From: Lytechinus pictus
Taxonomy: Eukaryota > Echinodermata > Echinoidea > Temnopleuroida > Toxopneustidae
Assembly: GCF_037042905.1 (NCBI RefSeq)
Contig: NC_087258.1
Location: forward strand, 10,467,501-10,531,500
Length of the DNA: 64,000 nt
Direction of reading: 5' to 3'
The notes beneath the pieces were generated by a model. The model was not told the DNA's origin. It worked only from the letters and a program-made list of their open reading frames with translations, and made no database searches. The translations under genes were made by a program, and so were the position numbers. Shown here piece after piece: positions 1 through 11,889 of this stretch (position 1 is the stretch's first letter; each line of letters opens with the position of its first letter).

Positions 1-997
1 ACTGAAATTCTGTTGAATTTTACAGGGGCAAACAGAGATAGAGACTTCTACTGTATACCATTTTCCCTTTGAAGTTTCAGTGTCACAAAATGTTGAACAT
101 TGCACAAATTACAAACCAAAATATTATTCATAAATAGAACTTTCACTGTCATACAGTAGTATTGGGCTATCATCATGCAGCCCTTTACGAAAATGGGTAC
201 ATTCATAATATCATATTTCAGCTTGGTTTCAGTTTCACTAATGCATCATATAAACAATTTCAAGAAATAGTGTGACATTAAATATGATTACTCACTTTCT
301 TCACAAATTTGCCTTTGTCAACAAGCAAAAAATTATTTATTTTAGACTATCCTAAACCCCAAAGGCCTATATTCTGCACTCTGGTTCAATTTAAACTCTG
401 GTCTTAAAGTTGTGATTAAACTCTGGATGGCCCACTGCGACACAACTTTTTAAGTTTAGAAGTTTCAATTTATCCAATTACTTTGACACTCAAAATATTC
501 ATATCTGTCTGGGAATAATAAGTAAAATAATTTTCTTCACCATCACAGCATGAGGAAGGAGCACAGTAAACATAAAACATAAACCATAAAAAAAATAATA
601 ATTGTAAAATTTGAGACATTTTCGGAATAAAAGAAACAAAAACAACCTACAATCAAGAGGTGCTTTGATACAGTGTCTCATGATGCAGATTTCCTTTCTA
701 GAAATCAACTTATGAAGATGAGGCATCTTCAATTTTCATTTCAAGTTTTGAGTTGTGTTTGATAGTGAATTGAAACAAGCTCTGAATAACAAATCATAAA
801 CAATACCATATAAATAAGAAATACAGATGGGTGGTTGGAGGAAGAGGGGATGGCCAAAGAATTAATGGAAAAAGCAATTGACGGAAGAGAGGAGGGTTGG
901 GCTGAGGATGAAGGAAGCAGTGCATCATGCAAAATGGAGGGAGGGGTAAGCAGGGAAAGGGTGAATCAGGCCACCCCCATTCAATGGGGACAAATCT
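1..997. other. Non-coding flank, no gene recognised
   Basis: AT-rich sequence without splice-supported coding potential or a protein I recognise. Open frames here are short and low-complexity. The nearest structured element begins at 998. Confidence 0.5.
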
Positions 998-1270
998 GGG
1001 CCCTGTCTTACAAAGAGTTACGATTGATTCAATCAATCACAACTCTATGGAAATTCATCAGTGTCATAATTTTTTCTACAGGAAATTTGCACAATGTCCT
1101 TTGTAAACAAAGAGAAGCACAGTGAATTTTCAAGAAAACAATGAATGCAAGAATATAAATCATAGTTAGAAAATATTTTGAACAAACATGAATAATTCAT
1201 GTTGATGTTGCGGGCCGTCCATAGTTGTGATTGATCGGATCAATCGCAACTCTTTGTAAGACGGGCCCCT
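998..1270. mobile_element. Palindromic MITE (GGGCCC...CTTACAAAGAGTT ends)
   Basis: Inverted repeat with arms of about 55 bp. The left arm GGGCCCTGTCTTACAAAGAG and following ATTGATTCAATCAATCACAACTCTATGG is mirrored at 1220-1270 by CCATAGTTGTGATTGATCGGATCAATC and CTCTTTGTAAGACGGGCCC. No transposase is visible, so it is a non-autonomous fold-back MITE. Its terminal motif resembles those at 1885 and 21839. Confidence 0.7.
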
Positions 1271-1282
1271 GGACTTAAAACT

Positions 1283-1492
1283 GGGCAGTTCCATAAAATA
1301 TGTACGTCTGACCCCCTATATGTGGGAACTTCATGAAATTTTCTGTCTCTGATTTCTTGTTCTTTTGACAGTCTGTAATGTTTTCAAAGGACCATGACTT
1401 GGTCAGTTTACAAAGTGAAGCAAGACTTGAGAAAAATGGGGGTCGGACGTACAAAAAGGTTGATCATTTTATGGAATTGCCCAACCGTGGAC
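1283..1492. mobile_element. MITE with GGGCARTTCCATAAAAT ends
   Basis: Terminal inverted repeats GGGCAGTTCCATAAAAT and ATTTTATGGAATTGCCC enclose sub-terminal TACGTCTGACCCCC / GGGGGTCGGACGTAC. A second copy of the same family lies at about 22925-23068 next to SDF4 exon 1, including the diagnostic phrase GGACCATGACTTGGTCAGTT in part. Confidence 0.7.
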
Positions 1493-1884
1493 TACTGGTA
1501 CATAAATAAAACATGATAACAAGAATGAATAGGGTGTGCACCTCATTGCTTGCCTGGCTCGATCAATGTGACTATTCTTTCTTCCTCTTAATACCAAATA
1601 AACTCTCAATCATAGAGAAACATATTTGTCTGATTTTTACCAGCATCGACAACCTCTTCAACAGATACTTCTGGGGCAAAGGTCAGAAATAAAGCTTGAA
1701 AGTCATCATCTCATCATCAGATTCTCCAAGTAGCACCATCACACGGAGATGTCCCTTTATTGGAGGCATTTCCCCCGATCTCTTTGCATCCGAAACTTGT
1801 CATGCCAACTGCATGAATGTTTAAAACCTCTTAAACGGATGGAGAGGTACAACATTTGAGTTGTCTTGTGAAACGTATAGCATG

Positions 1885-2040
1885 ACCAGGGGCCCGTTGC
1901 AGAAAGAGTTGCAATCAATCGCAACTCTAACAATCATGCGCAACTTGATTTTCAACCAATCAACAAAGCGCATTTGGGACTTGCGATTGATTTTTTGGCT
2001 TGCGTTTCAACGCAACTCTTTCTGCAACGGGCCCCTGGTC
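1885..2040. mobile_element. Palindromic MITE (GGGGCCCGTTGCAGAAAGAG ends)
   Basis: A near-perfect inverted repeat: GACCAGGGGCCCGTTGCAG then AAAGAGTTGC at the left, GCAACTCTTT then CTGCAACGGGCCCCTGGTC at the right. It is about 156 bp long with an interior of short mirrored blocks (ATCAATCGCAA / TTGCGATTGAT). It has no coding content and lies just downstream of the SFT2D stop codon. Confidence 0.8.
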
Positions 2041-2162
2041 CTTGACTTCCTCATGGCCAACCACTCAAGGACAGAGGCCCCTCACACTCATCCGAGTGGT
2101 CACGGGAGATTGGGTGTATCTCTATTTTAGAGTGGTTTCTCTCATCTTGAATCTTTGCTTGA

Positions 2163-5100
2163 TCAGACCGGTAATGAACTTGATACTGCTTTCCCTGCTA
2201 AAGAGGTGAACACTTTGGTGAAAAACTTGAGTCCAGTCTGACCACCGGGGATGTAGCTCATCACATACCTGTGAATCAAAGAATTAGAAATACTTTTATC
2301 CAGGGGGCGTCTCATAAAGCTACTTTCAAATCATCTTCATTTTTTTTCTTTTTTTTTTAAAGAGTACGCATTGTTACCAAGAATAGCATTTCCATTTATT
2401 CGGATGTAGGATAAAAGAGCACTGTTGATTAAATGGATGGAACCCCAGACTTTCATGTTTCTAGTCATTAGACCACTCAGCCAGGCTGCACTCAGCCACG
2501 ACACCTCCACAAAACTTGGCTTTTTATACTATAGATTTTATACAAGTTTTCTCCAACATTGAAAAGGATTTATGTCTCAAATGATTTGATATTGCATTAA
2601 GAGTTGTGAAATTTGCTTTATAATGATGAAAATTGTCATTATAATTGATCAAGAATGAGTTATTGTCACAACAACTCAATATTTTTTGCACATTTTCTCT
2701 TAGAAGTTCAATCCAGACTTCATACTAATAAGTTTAATCATGGGAACTCCATTAAAAAACTCACCAAATTAGGGCTAACATTTGAAGAATGGCACAAACG
2801 ATTGTCATTATGGTGACTTGTTTCTGAAAGAGAAGACAAAACCATGGATTATAAACAGAATAATGGATTATTATGTCAATAAGGTTTATTCATATCAAAG
2901 AGGAATCAATTACATGTATAAGACCACTGTAACACATTTGTTGCTTTGTACAGGAGGTATTTTATCTGTCCTTTCTTTCCTTCTTTCACTCTCTCTATAG
3001 TAACGAGACTTGATTTATCATTGTGATGTGCACCTTATAAGTTTATCATTATTCTTATTATCCTCGTCCACACAAATGGTGATTTTAGAGTACCGGTAAG
3101 AGATATGTGATCAAAATACCTTGATTATGGCAGTAAATATAAACACTCAGGAAAATTCATGTGCAAGATTTGTGTCAATCACTATAATACATCAAGCAAA
3201 AAGTCATTTCAAGAAGACTTTTTAATAATAACAAACAAGAATATTTCTATAAAAAAATTACTATCAGCCAATCAGATTGAATGATTTCAGTAAATTTTAA
3301 CTGTTACTGCAAAATTGTTATAAACACAAGTTCTATGTAACGGGACCCTAGACCCTGAAACACGACGGTTTAATATTAATCAAAAGTAGGAAAGCAAAGC
3401 AACTTCTAATTGGTTAAAGTCCTTCAAAGGAAATGTGAATGCAACAATGTTCTTGATTGGACATTTAGGAATTGATTGCAATGCATGCCTTGTGTAACAA
3501 GGTCTGGGTGGGTGTTTCATAAAGCTGTTCGTAAGTTAAGAGCGAACGTAAGAATGACTGGTGATCCTTTCTTGTGGTAAATGATATTCACCATTAAATG
3601 TTCATTGGTGATTAATGTGTAAGAAAGATTCAACAGTCCCCCTGGGGTTGGAATAAATCATAAAGAACATGAGATTTTACTTACTATCATGGAGAAGTAA
3701 AGAGTAGCAAACATTGTGCCAAAATATGTCGCTGTGAAAGGGAATCTCTGAGCAGAACAAAGGTGTTTGAGATGATTCATTGGACCCCAAAGGAGAGAAA
3801 AACTGAAAGAAAAGAAAAGATACAAACATATGAAATACAAATATCAAATTTACCAAATAAATGGCAAATATTATTATTTGATTCTTGTGGAGTGCACATC
3901 GATAAATTGATTCATGACGTGAATCATACAGTAGCCAGCAGCATAAAAAAATATATAATCAACCTTGTGACTGCTAATAACTTTTTATTAAATAATTTGA
4001 CATCTATACGTGGGTGCGTCTTGGTCTAGTGGTTCTGACTCTCGCCTTTTAAACAGAGCCATGGCCAGCGTGTTTTTATTCAGCAAGAAATTTATCCACA
4101 CTGTGCTGCACTCGACCCAGGTGAGGTAAATGGGCAACGGCAGGAAGTAATTCCTCAAAAAGCTGCGCGCACCAGAATCGGTAGACTAGCTTAGCCGGGG
4201 GTAATATAGGAGCGCCTTGAGCACCTAGCAAGGTGGATACGTGCGCTATACAAATCCTATATATTATTATTATACTATCAGCTTACATCTAATCCTACAT
4301 CAAAAAGCATCCAGATGCTGTGCATTACATTATATTTTCAAAATTTAATTGAAGATATAGCAAATCAGTTACATTCAAACTCTAGGTACATGTAGGTGAT
4401 AGGAATATTTTTTTACCTGCTGACAGAGAAGAGACTGCCAAGTGTGTAGAGAAGGGCAAACTTTCTTGGTTTGACGACGATGAGAGGAGCAAAGGTCCAG
4501 GCCAAAACAAAGCAGAATACGCCAGCCAGAAGGCACCCAACAAATCCCATGATCCTCTGTTGCCGATTCTGTATCGAAATTAACAGGAAGTTCTATATTC
4601 ATATCATTTAGAAATTACCTTTACCTATTTATTGTTTTACTGAATTATGCGAATCAGAATATATTATCGTTGTAGCTGTGCAATAGAAATGCTATTTTAT
4701 TTATTAGCATTATTCTTGAGGAGATGAGTATTAATTTTATATTTTCTTGAAATCAGCTGAGTAAAAATGTTTTTCCCATTTGCAATTACTTGTTGCACTG
4801 TCTGGTAAGCACCTGGCAAGCTTACATATATAAAAAAAAACCTGTCCCTGTTTCTCAAAGTAATGCACTATATTTACATCAAAATCAAAATGTGAGCAAC
4901 CTAAAATCCCTGTCTCTTAACTATCCAAATTGATATCAATTGCAATTCGAGTTAGATTTTAAGCTAAAATGTATTACAACTCTTTGTAAGGCAAGTCCTA
5001 CTCGCCATCTTTTCAAGGTGGGGTGACGTTAGCCCCGTATGTCAGTAAATGGTCAAAGATCAGGGAGGTGACAAGAGTTGAGGGAAATGGGCACAAAGGA

Positions 5101-5694
5101 CACCTCCCCCTCCCCTCATCATTGTAAAAAAAAATGAACCACCCAGTTTTTTAAAGGGCCTTCTATATTTGAAGAAATTTATACCCTTTTACAAAATTAT
5201 GGATGTACCAGTCAGTGTGAAAAAAAAAATTGCAACAGCTGGTTCCTGCTTATTAATCCATTCCCATTTCATACTTAAATAAATAGTAACAAATACATAA
5301 TTTTTATAACAAGTTTATCATCAGCCAATCAAATTGAATAATTTCAGAAGCTTTAACCTATTATTGCAAATTTGTTATTGTAACAAGTTTTATGAAAAAG
5401 GCCCGTTTTATATAGCATCCCCATAAATCTTACCAAAGATGGACAGAGTGGATCCTTTTCTGCCTGCGTAAACCAGCCATTAGAGTCTCCTCCTTCTTTG
5501 GCATCTTTTGGTGCGCCCGTCAGAAGGTTTCCCGTTGCTTCCACATCATCCTGACTGTTCTTCGAGCCAGAGAACCATGAGGACATAGAGTTCATGGTGT
5601 TCTTGGCTCCAGATGACAGAGAGCTGCTGGACTGGGAGAGGGACTTGGAGGATGATGAGAGGTACGACTGGAGATCCGATTTTAGATCCGCCAT
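2163..5694 (-). CDS. SFT2D3: SFT2 domain-containing vesicle transport protein (SFT2D3-like), complete, 5 exons
   Basis: Four-pass Golgi membrane protein of the SFT2 family, implicated in retrograde endosome-Golgi vesicle traffic. Exons on the minus strand: 5694-5434, 4568-4417, 3802-3685, 2823-2765, 2268-2163. All have GT-AG borders and phases 0, 2, 0, 2, giving 231 aa. The Ser-rich cytosolic N-terminus (residues 1-87) is followed by NRQQRIMGFVGC. Predicted membrane spans are about 93-117, 123-144, 160-177 and 180-202. Family signatures are KFALLYTLGS in exon 2, LLWGPMNHLKH in exon 3 and YVMSYIPGGQTGLKFF in exon 5. The 59-bp fourth exon (KQVTIMTIVCAILQMLALI + W) was found by matching phase and hydrophobic pattern. 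KFALLYTLGS and the SLPV C-terminus favour SFT2D3 over SFT2D1/2; paralogue choice is an inference. The start is the only Met heading the exon. A 5'-UTR intron is not excluded. Confidence 0.9.
2430..2510 (-). repeat. tRNA-Leu-like SINE head remnant
   Basis: On the minus strand the sequence reads CCTGGCTGAGTGGTCTAATG followed about 40 bases later by GGGGTTCCATCC. These resemble A and B boxes of a tRNA-Leu-type promoter. The cloverleaf is not intact. It sits in the last SFT2D intron and is probably a decayed SINE. Confidence 0.35.
3508..3640. mobile_element. Palindromic MITE fragment, GGGTGTTTCATAAAGCTGTT family
   Basis: Begins GGTGGGTGTTTCATAAAGCTGTTC and continues GTAAGTTAAGAGCGAACG, then GACTGGTGATCCTTTCTTGTGG and mirrored TTCACCATTAAATG/TTCATTGGTGATTA. 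Related copies are at 13247-13383, 22740-22912 and 61848-62005. The right arm is truncated here. It lies in an SFT2D intron. Confidence 0.7.
4012..4275 (+). repeat. tRNA-derived SINE
   Basis: A tRNA-like head (A box TGGTCTAGTGG at about 4023) with a decayed B box is followed by a body containing AAATTTATCCACACTGTGCTG and CACTCGACCCAGGTGAGGTAAATGGG. It ends GTGCGCTATACAAATCC plus an ATT-rich tail. The same body occurs in reverse at 20604-20921 and as a fragment at 61735-61845. It lies in the SFT2D intron between exons 2 and 3. Confidence 0.75.
5290..5405. repeat. Short interspersed repeat (CAGCCAATCARATTGAAT family)
   Basis: CATCAGCCAATCAAATTGAATAATTTCAG...TTGTTATTGTAACAAGTTTTATGAAAAAGGCCC. 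Related copies are at about 3265-3355 and, in reverse, 54745-54885 (CAGGTTTCATAAAACTTGTTATAACAAATTTG). It belongs to the large set of MITEs whose ends include a TTTCATAAA-like word. Confidence 0.6.
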
Positions 5695-7326
5695 GATGTA
5701 TTTATTGATTATCCTTTTATGTTAAAAATGTTTGAATAGTAAAGGAGTTCCCTCTCAACACGTGTGCAATTAGCCGTTTTCAATGTAGGAGAATTTGACT
5801 TGATAAGTTTAGGATTAGATGGAAATGATTCACATTTTGTAAGTGTTAATTAAACCGTCTCCAAATTTTTAGGTCAAATAAGAAGCAATGACACTCGGGC
5901 TCAGCATCTGTCAAACTCTAGAATTTAGAACCTATAATAAAAAAACAAATAAAAGAAGCATCATCATTTTTGGTTGCTTAACCAATGTCATGAATTTGTA
6001 CTACTACTAGTACTAAGGGAAACATGACATATTTCAAACATTTTTATTAAAACGAACTCAACTGACATTGTCATAAAAAAGACAGTCATACATAGCCATA
6101 GGCCTACCGATTACCGTCCGTAGGCGTAGTACTACTACTAGTAGTAGTAAAGACAAAGTTTTAATTTTTAACAAATACTGCATTGCAATAATTCAACAAC
6201 ATTGAAAGTATTCTCAGCATTCCCACACTGAAGTTACATAAACTTACAAAGAACTTCAACAAATCACACACACAAAAACTGTGTCCACGGAAATTCTGAT
6301 ACGATTATCACGGAAACGTGATTACACTAACCAGTTTACGCGTGCATACGACTCACACACGCCGGTCAACGACATGACAGCAGAAATAATAGTCGAGGCA
6401 GACAAGATATGAATAAAATGATCATTCCCACAAATGCAATGGAATTAAATGTCCTAACTCTCAATTATTGATTCAATTCTGCAGGGCAATGCACTCACTT
6501 AATAAACTGAAAAGGAAACAGCATCCGATTTCAGAATGAACAGATTAGATCTGTCTCAGACTCGGTCAAAAAAATGGCAGAGGTTCCACGGAATTGACTT
6601 CCACGTTCGCAACATGAGCTGGATCTCCAGACGTTGATATTTATATTTTGTTTTGAAAATCTACAATGATAAGCAAAATTCCAATTTAAAATCAAAGTTG
6701 ATATATTTTTTTTATTATTTCCGATGAGTTTATTCAATCTTATATGAATAAGATATATTCGCAATAATGTAAAACTGGAATCGAAAATATCAAAACCTTA
6801 ACAAAGACTAATCTTCAAGACGTAAACAAAATAATGGCAAATGAAGATTCTGTCTCATTTTTTTGTAGTAGGCCTATCTTTCTGTGAATGAACGTCATTA
6901 AAAGAAAAAACACAACAGCAACAACAACAGAAAGGGCAGAAGAAGACAGCAACAACCCACCCCCCCCCACCAAAAAAAAAGGAAAATGTAAAACATATAC
7001 TAGTCAACTAATTTGAGCTAGTTACCTTAAAACTAGGAGGAAAAGATTGAATCAGCAGAATTTTGATTAAATTAGATAAATAGATATAAAGATAGACAGA
7101 TAGATAGAAAAGATAGATAGAAAAATAGATAGATAGACACAAGGCCGAACGAAATTACATTTTTTCTGAAAATTTTCATAAAATTCATCAAAAGTGTGCA
7201 CATGCAGAATACTTCCATTTCACTTTTGAAAATACAAATAAGTGCCCCATGACAAGCTCAGTCCCTTCCCTCTCTCGCTTTCAAGCTTTTCAAAAATTTT
7301 GACGCATCTTCCCCCCAGCCCCCCCC

Positions 7327-7360
<34 letters not shown>

Positions 7361-8368
7361 CCATATGGCCATGGACCTACAGATCCACAGAAAGATAGGA
7401 TTTATAGATCTGAATTCACAAAAAGGATTTCAATTGTACTATGGAACAAATGAAAACATATATATATGAAAATATGCTTAGTTCATGGTTTTGTACCATG
7501 GTACCATTAAAACCACCTACGTGTATTCCTTACCGGATGGGATGGTCAACTATTCGGGTAATCTATCTAGGCTGAAAATTATGTGATTTGAACAGATAGG
7601 GTAAAATCAGACAAACATACCCCTGAGGATTTCATCAAAATTGGACGAGGAATAAAAAGAATTCAAAGTTTTGCATCAGCCGCCATCTTTGGTAAAACCG
7701 TTCAATCATGGAGGTAAAAGGGATTCATCAATGCATGTCCTCATGAATATTCAATGAGCAAGCTGACAGAATATGTCATCTCCCCACTAATTCTCATGCA
7801 TTTTAGCAAATGGATATATGCTTATTCAAATTCTGTCCTCTAAGAATGGAAAACTGATTTTTTTGTGTCAGTTGCTGAAAACTGTATTGTTAGAGGGGAG
7901 ACATATTTTTACACACTTCTATGAAAATACAAAGTCAGTATGATACCATGTAATAAAATACTAAAAATGAAATGTGGGCCATTATATCCCACTGCATGCA
8001 TCTAAACGTTTTCCCAAATATTGCAGAACTTAAAAATGCAATAAGTTCACTGATTTATTTTATCAGACTTTGATTAAATTTTCAGCGTTGTGCATGTTGA
8101 AAATTACTTATCATATATTTCAGCCTGGGGTTCCTGTGTGTGATGTCTTTAAAAAAGAATTATGTGATGCATACCCCTTCAACAAATTCATTCAGCATTA
8201 CACGGGATAACAATAAATAAACAAACTCACATTTTTTTCTTCTGAAATATATTTATATTTTATAATTAAAAAAGTGAAAGAAAAAAATACAGGTGCAACA
8301 ATTAATAGAGGAAGAACAATACATAAACATAAGATTACTGTGTTTCATACAGCTGTTTATATAGACGT

Positions 8369-8482
8369 AATCACTGGTGTAAATCTGTGGCATCATACTA
8401 TTCACGTGGGGGGGGTGACATTATTCCCACCCCCCCCCCCCCCCGAACAATAGGTTTACCGCATGGATTTACGCCAGTGGAC
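8369..8482. mobile_element. Small inverted-repeat element with G/C runs
   Basis: ATCACTGGTGTAAATCTGTGGC at the left is mirrored by GCATGGATTTACGCCAGTGGAC at the right, enclosing a G run and a C run. TIRs of the CACTGGCGTAAATC type with internal G/C runs are characteristic of short hAT-like non-autonomous elements. I could not establish a target duplication. Confidence 0.5.
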
Positions 8483-9384
8483 CTCATTATTCTCTGACCT
8501 GGAATGTGGAGTGCCAAGCGTAAATTCTGGCAAATAATTAGTTGTAAGAATTTGTGTTAGTATATTTCAAAAGAATTTCAATGAACACCAACATTTTTTT
8601 TTTCAACTTAATCTGTAATTAAAAATCACTTCGCTGAGTGAAAAACTGACTTAGCTTGCCATATAATTCCAGTTGTTAGTAAAGATACTGGTCAAGTCAT
8701 TTGCGACTTTAAGAACTGTTTTATGAAATAGGGTGGGTAGTCAATGCCCATTCAACTCAACATTCTATAATTGATTTACAAACAAAATAAACAAACAAAC
8801 ATAATAAACAGGTATATCATTATACCCAATGTTTTCTTTTACAAGTTTGTAGAAAATATATTTCACGTTTGATCATATTTCAAATCAACCCTTTATTTCC
8901 AAACAGGATAATAACTATGATAAATATCAAATACTATCAAATAAAGTCTGGCGGGCTATCATCAACATAAATATTCAATAAATACCTTTAAAAGTTTACT
9001 TTTTATCAATTGATAGTGCTAGTTCATAACTTGCTGCATTGAGACCACAGCTAGGTTGTTTTTTTTTTAAACAGAATAGCATCGTTATAAAATTATGGAA
9101 ATATCTTTCTTTTGTTCCTATTCTTGAGAATCAAAAATATGAATATCTACAGGAAATATATGATGAATGTATGGTATAGAAACAACACTATTTAGACAGA
9201 AATGTCATATACCGTATATCCAAAAACAACAGACATTTATCAGCCCCACATAATTTTTTTTATTAATTATAGTGCAGAAACTATGTGCACATATTGTTCT
9301 GAACTGTAAGAGCACCTGAAATGCTTAAAAATCACAATTTAAAAAGGGAAAGAAAAAAATGTATGGAAATTAATGGAAAAGATA

Positions 9385-9985
9385 GGTCTTCAGTCTTGGT
9401 TTGAATGTTTCTACTGATGGAGAGGATCTAATTACATATTGCAAGCAATTCCATAATTTTGGGGCTGCGCAGTCGAATGCACACACTTAAAAAATGTGCA
9501 AAGATTTTATGGAATTGAAGAAACATAAAATAAATCAATTTCCAAATTCATCAACACTCTGAGAGAGAAAAAAAATACATTAATATTTCATAAAGAAAGA
9601 AACAGCTGCCAAAAAAATCCAGATTGTGTACATACATGTATTACAAGTATGGCCATTCCATAAAACCCATATATTTCCCCAATCTACTGTGCATGGGGTA
9701 TTATTTTACTTTGTGTGATAATCTTGGTAAAGTAAATATTTTCATTAGGAATGTAGAACTTATAAACTAGAAATAATATGGTTACAGTAACATTTGCTAC
9801 AAGAATGAATCTATTTGCAGAACAATACTGGGACTGTACAAATCAATTAAATAGGAAGTTCATCCTGACAGTTACTCTATCTCTTAAATCATTGAACACC
9901 AAACAAGGTGGCAGCAACTCCCATCTTTTAACGTCTTTAGATCTGACGCGGCCGGGGCTTGAACTCCCGACCTAGCCAACACACT
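9385..9985 (-). repeat. SINE/retroposon fragments
   Basis: At 9930-9980 the minus strand contains GGTCGGGAGTTCAAGCCCCGG, a tRNA B-box-like sequence. At 9385-9485 there is a mid-repetitive segment (GATAGGTCTTCAGTCTTGGTTTG ... CCATAATTTTGGGGCTGCG) of the kind that ends SINE families. These are fragmentary and no full element was delimited. Confidence 0.35.
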
Positions 9986-10191
9986 GGGTGATACATGCCA
10001 TATTTACATTATACAATTATGAATCATCAAATTAAAAAAAAGTCTTCATATTTTTATGTATTCAAATAGGTGGGATGAAAAAAAAAATATGTATGTGTAT
10101 TATTGGCGAGGCCACTTAACCTACATCTTGCCATATTGCACCTTGTACTACCTGTGTAGACTGCAGTCACAGACCCTATTTGATATTTTAA

Positions 10192-10771
10192 AGGACAAGT
10201 CCACCCCTGATAAAATAAAGAGAAAATTCCAACATTACAATGAAAATTTCATCAAAATCGGATGTAAAATAAGAAAGTTATGGCATTTCAAAGTTTCGCT
10301 TAATTTCACAAAACAGTTATATGAACATCCTGATCGGTATGCAAATGAGGGGACTGATGATGTCATCCACTCACTATTTCTTTTGTATTTTATTATATGA
10401 AATATGAAATATTCTTATTTTTCCCTCATTGTTCTGTGAAACAAAGTTTTATTTTTCCCTGAACATGTGGTATTTCCATTGCTTTAAAATTGTATGGTTC
10501 AGTAAAGTTGCTCCTTAATGTCAAATCTGTAAATATTGTATAATTCAAACAATGAAAAACAAAAGAAATAGTGAGTGATGGACATCATCGACTCTCTTAT
10601 TTGCATAACACTGAGTTGTACATATAACTGTTTTGTGAAAAATAAGCGAAGCTTTAGAATGTCATAACTTTCTTATTTTACATCCGATTTTTGATGAAAT
10701 TTTCAGCGTTATGATTGTTTAATTTTTCTCTATTTATTTAAATAAACAATTTTCTGGGGTGGACTTGACTT
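10192..10771. mobile_element. TTAA-flanked palindromic MITE (AGGACAAGTCCACCCC ends)
   Basis: TTAA at 10188-10191 and 10772-10775 flank TIRs AGGACAAGTCCACCCC and GGGGTGGACTTGACTT. The interior is a long imperfect palindrome: TTTCATCAAAATCGGATGTAAAATAAGAAAGTTATG near the left is mirrored at 10655-10715, and ATGATGTCATCCACTCACTATTTC is mirrored at 10567-10592. There is no coding capacity. It shares the TTAA + AGG start with elements at 15602 and 48058. Confidence 0.85.
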
Positions 10772-11310
10772 TTAACCAACAAGCAGACCTTGAGATAGGT
10801 CTAGAACTAGTTACAACCTGCTCATGTCAGACTACCTAGTACACAATTCCACCGATTGGCTTCAAAGTCAGCCACTTTAATGTGTCTTGATGACCCAAAG
10901 GCTTGTGCCTTCATGTCTTAACTTATGCTGCATATATGTGCTCCAAATATTCATCTAACATTAAGTTTCAAAATCTGCACAAGAAAGAGAAAAAAATAGC
11001 CTTCTGAAATATAAGCATGTATGTAATGCTCTAGATGACAGCTAATTTATTACAAAAATGCTTAAAAGATTTTCTACATTTTTTTCTTTTTCAAAATAAG
11101 AGTGGCAAAAATTAATAAGCACTCCCAATGTGCAATCATACCTTTAACTTTGCAAGATGAATTGCTATTAATAGCACATTGTTAATTGGTTCCATTCATG
11201 GTGTATTACACAATCAACATGTAAGTTACACAGAGAAGAATGTACTGTAAGTCTATTCCACAAAGCAAATTGTTCTACATTGACTACCACTGTCTTAGTA
11301 CTCCTTTCAC

Positions 11311-11706
11311 CAGGGTGCTACATAACTTTTTAGAAGTAAATTTTAAAATAGTTGGAATATACTTTCCCAAAAATCTATTTCACTTGCCTGAAAAAATCTT
11401 TGAAAAAAGTTTTACCTCTTAAAAAGAAAGTTTTGCGGTTTTATAAACTATTGACCTCTTTCTCTCTTTTGACATGAACTGATCTACTTTGTTATTGTGT
11501 TTCCTTTTCCAAAGTGATTTTATTATGCCTGCCATGACCAGATTATGGTCAATATATCATATCGACCCTAATTTTGGTCATTCTACTGTGAGAATTTTGC
11601 TTGCCCGATTCGGGCAAGTAGTTTTGGTCTTTACTTCAAAACACTTGGGCCGACTCTAACCTTTACTTGCCCCGGGCAATCGGGCAAGTGCTTATGTAGC
11701 ACCCTG
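11311..11706. mobile_element. hAT-type non-autonomous element with perfect 8-bp TSD
   Basis: CAGGGTGCTACATAA begins the element and TTATGTAGCACCCTG ends it. It is flanked by the exact 8-bp direct repeat CCTTTCAC at 11303-11310 and 11707-11714. An 8-bp TSD plus CAGGG-type TIRs is diagnostic of the hAT superfamily. The 396-bp interior has no ORF of note but holds repeated CGGGCAAGT / CTTGCCCG palindromes near the right end. Confidence 0.92.
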
Positions 11707-11850
11707 CCTTTCACGATTTCCATATGGTATTACTGTCAGGCATACTTGTATATAAAAGGCAATTTAAGCAGCAAATACAAAAAAGTAAAAGAATTACACA
11801 TAATACACTCATAATTATTTATATCTCCCACCTGTCCCCCTACTCCTACT

Positions 11851-11885
11851 CCCCCTCCCCCTCTCTCTCTCTCTCTCTCTCTCTC
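11851..11885 (+). repeat. (CT)n microsatellite
   Basis: About 17 CT dinucleotides following a C-rich stretch. Confidence 0.9.
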
Positions 11886-11889
11886 TTCC

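Larger units (their letters stand above)
5695..10187. other. Non-coding region upstream of SFT2D; possible promoter at about 6280-6420
   Basis: No gene recognised. The most CpG-containing piece is about 6290-6400 (ACGCGTGCATACGACTCACACACGCC), a plausible but unproven SFT2D promoter. Other contents: a C/A homopolymer run at 6955-6990, GATA repeats at 7075-7135, poly-A at 7325-7357, and a mid-repetitive MITE-like stretch at 7610-8140 with a mirrored ATTTCATCAAAATTGG / AAATTTTCAGCGTTG theme. Confidence 0.4.

Noticed and set aside
5353..5433. Extension of SFT2D exon 1 past PSL to the end of its open frame
   Set aside because: A consensus donor (TTTG|GTAAGA) at 5434/5433 and in-phase exon 2 show the remaining residues are intron.
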